In this document: piece after piece, positions 63,772-64,000 of the stretch
Position numbering within the stretch: position 1 is the first letter of the stretch
Layout: each line of letters starts with the position of its first letter
Source: CAZEHS01 sp964511875
GTDB taxonomy: Bacteria; Bacillota; Clostridia; Peptostreptococcales; Acidaminobacteraceae
Reading direction: 5' to 3'
DNA: 64,000 bases
NCBI GenBank assembly: GCA_964511875.1
Contig: CAZEHS010000006.1
Location: 5,132-69,131 of the forward strand
Translations under genes and position numbers: made by a program
The notes under the pieces: generated by a model
Seen by the model: the letters and a program-made list of their open reading frames with translations, nothing else
Database searches by the model: none
What the model was told of the DNA's origin: nothing

Positions 63772-64000
63772 ATGAAAGCGAATATTGCCTTTATGTACGG
63801 CCCTGAAGACATGAGGATTGAAAATGTGGAACTGCCAGAACTGAAGGCCGACCAAATCCTTATCAAGCTGAAAGCTTGCGGAATCTGCGGTTCAGATGTG
63901 GAATGCTTCGAAGGTCAGTCTGCAGAAGGACGCTACGACATCGCACCCTACACCCCCGGCCACGAGTGGGCAGGTCAGGCGGTAGCGGTGGGCAGTGATG
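63772..64000 (+). CDS. zinc-dependent dehydrogenase, copy 2, N-terminal part
   Basis: The gene runs past the window end. The visible 76 residues match copy 1 except L14M and A23E (PEDLRI to PEDMRI, ELPAL to ELPEL). The catalytic zinc motif ACGICGSDVECF and GHEWAGQAV are intact. GGAGG precedes the ATG. It is presumably full length, and is the partner of iolN copy 2. Confidence 0.85.
   Translation, partial: MKANIAFMYGPEDMRIENVELPELKADQILIKLKACGICGSDVECFEGQSAEGRYDIAPYTPGHEWAGQAVAVGSD

Larger units (their letters stand above)
62772..64000 (+). repeat. second copy of the iolN-dehydrogenase cassette
   Basis: The sequence from AGGAGGAAAAAGAG at 62772 matches that from 55752 through iolN, the intergenic CGGAGGAATGAACG and the start of the dehydrogenase, to the window end. 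Upstream of 62772 the two are unrelated. Over the first 215 coding bases 16 differ, all at synonymous positions. Confidence 0.9.

Noticed and set aside
1..64000. CRISPR arrays, rRNA, tRNA, intact IS transposases, prophage genes, classical riboswitches
   Set aside because: None was recognised by eye on either strand; small RNA genes could still be missed without a covariance search.

Overview
The window reads as a chromosomal segment of a mid-GC anaerobic Bacillota, most likely a clostridial lineage. Pointers are strong GGAGG-type ribosome sites with some GTG/TTG starts, a class D sortase with an LPxTA surface protein, an L25/Ctc protein, PgsB/PgsC, small lmo0937-type membrane proteins, a YcbA/YcbB (GlnK/GlnL)-type two-component pair, DUF4003, an EFR1 flavodoxin-ferredoxin, and a candidate PPi-type PEP carboxykinase. 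No rRNA, tRNA, CRISPR array or intact insertion sequence was seen.

Layout. 1-4.1 kb: the end of a PQQ-type sugar dehydrogenase and two translationally coupled glycosyltransferases. 4.2-11.7 kb: signalling (EAL-PAS-histidine kinase, a diguanylate cyclase with an intact I-site, a FetAB-like ABC pair, and a chemoreceptor with an extra C-terminal sensor-like domain). 11.8-22.3 kb: a REP-like palindrome, a three-domain rhodanese lipoprotein, a nitroreductase, a sortase/ice-binding-fold surface protein pair, small stress or envelope proteins, a TauE/SafE permease, a DUF4153 protein, an EFR1 protein and a TspO-like protein. 22.3-33.6 kb: housekeeping and metabolic genes (PPi-PEPCK candidate, DUF3841, PhnB-like, rhodanese, RarD, endonuclease IV, YhcX-like GNAT-nitrilase, L25). 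33.7-36.6 kb: a compact poly-gamma-glutamate locus with PgsB, PgsC, a small membrane protein and a poly-gamma-glutamate hydrolase, but no PgsA. 36.6-41.8 kb: a GlnKL-like two-component system divergent from a dicarboxylate/amino-acid symporter, an orphan antitoxin, YggT and a second lmo0937-type protein. 41.8-45.4 kb: an SbcCD/YhaON-like pair. 45.4-48.2 kb: a decayed zone with a MITE-like palindrome, an N-terminally truncated Y-family polymerase, a perfect 23-bp inverted repeat and a frameshifted response-regulator fossil.

48.2-64 kb is an inositol catabolic island. A xylose-type ABC importer (periplasmic-binding lipoprotein, double ATPase, permease) is followed by IolG, IolM, IolN, an extra zinc dehydrogenase and IolO. 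This order fits the Thermotoga-type route: myo-inositol to scyllo-inosose, to a diketo-inositol, by hydrolysis to 5-keto-L-gluconate, then epimerisation to tagaturonate. It does not look like the Bacillus iolABCDE route. A chemoreceptor and two cupin-bearing regulators (XRE and AraC) follow. The iolN-dehydrogenase pair then recurs at the right edge at high identity, with the copy boundary just upstream of the ribosome site. A decayed third fragment of the dehydrogenase lies between the copies. The repeated duplication of this two-gene unit is the most distinctive feature of the window.
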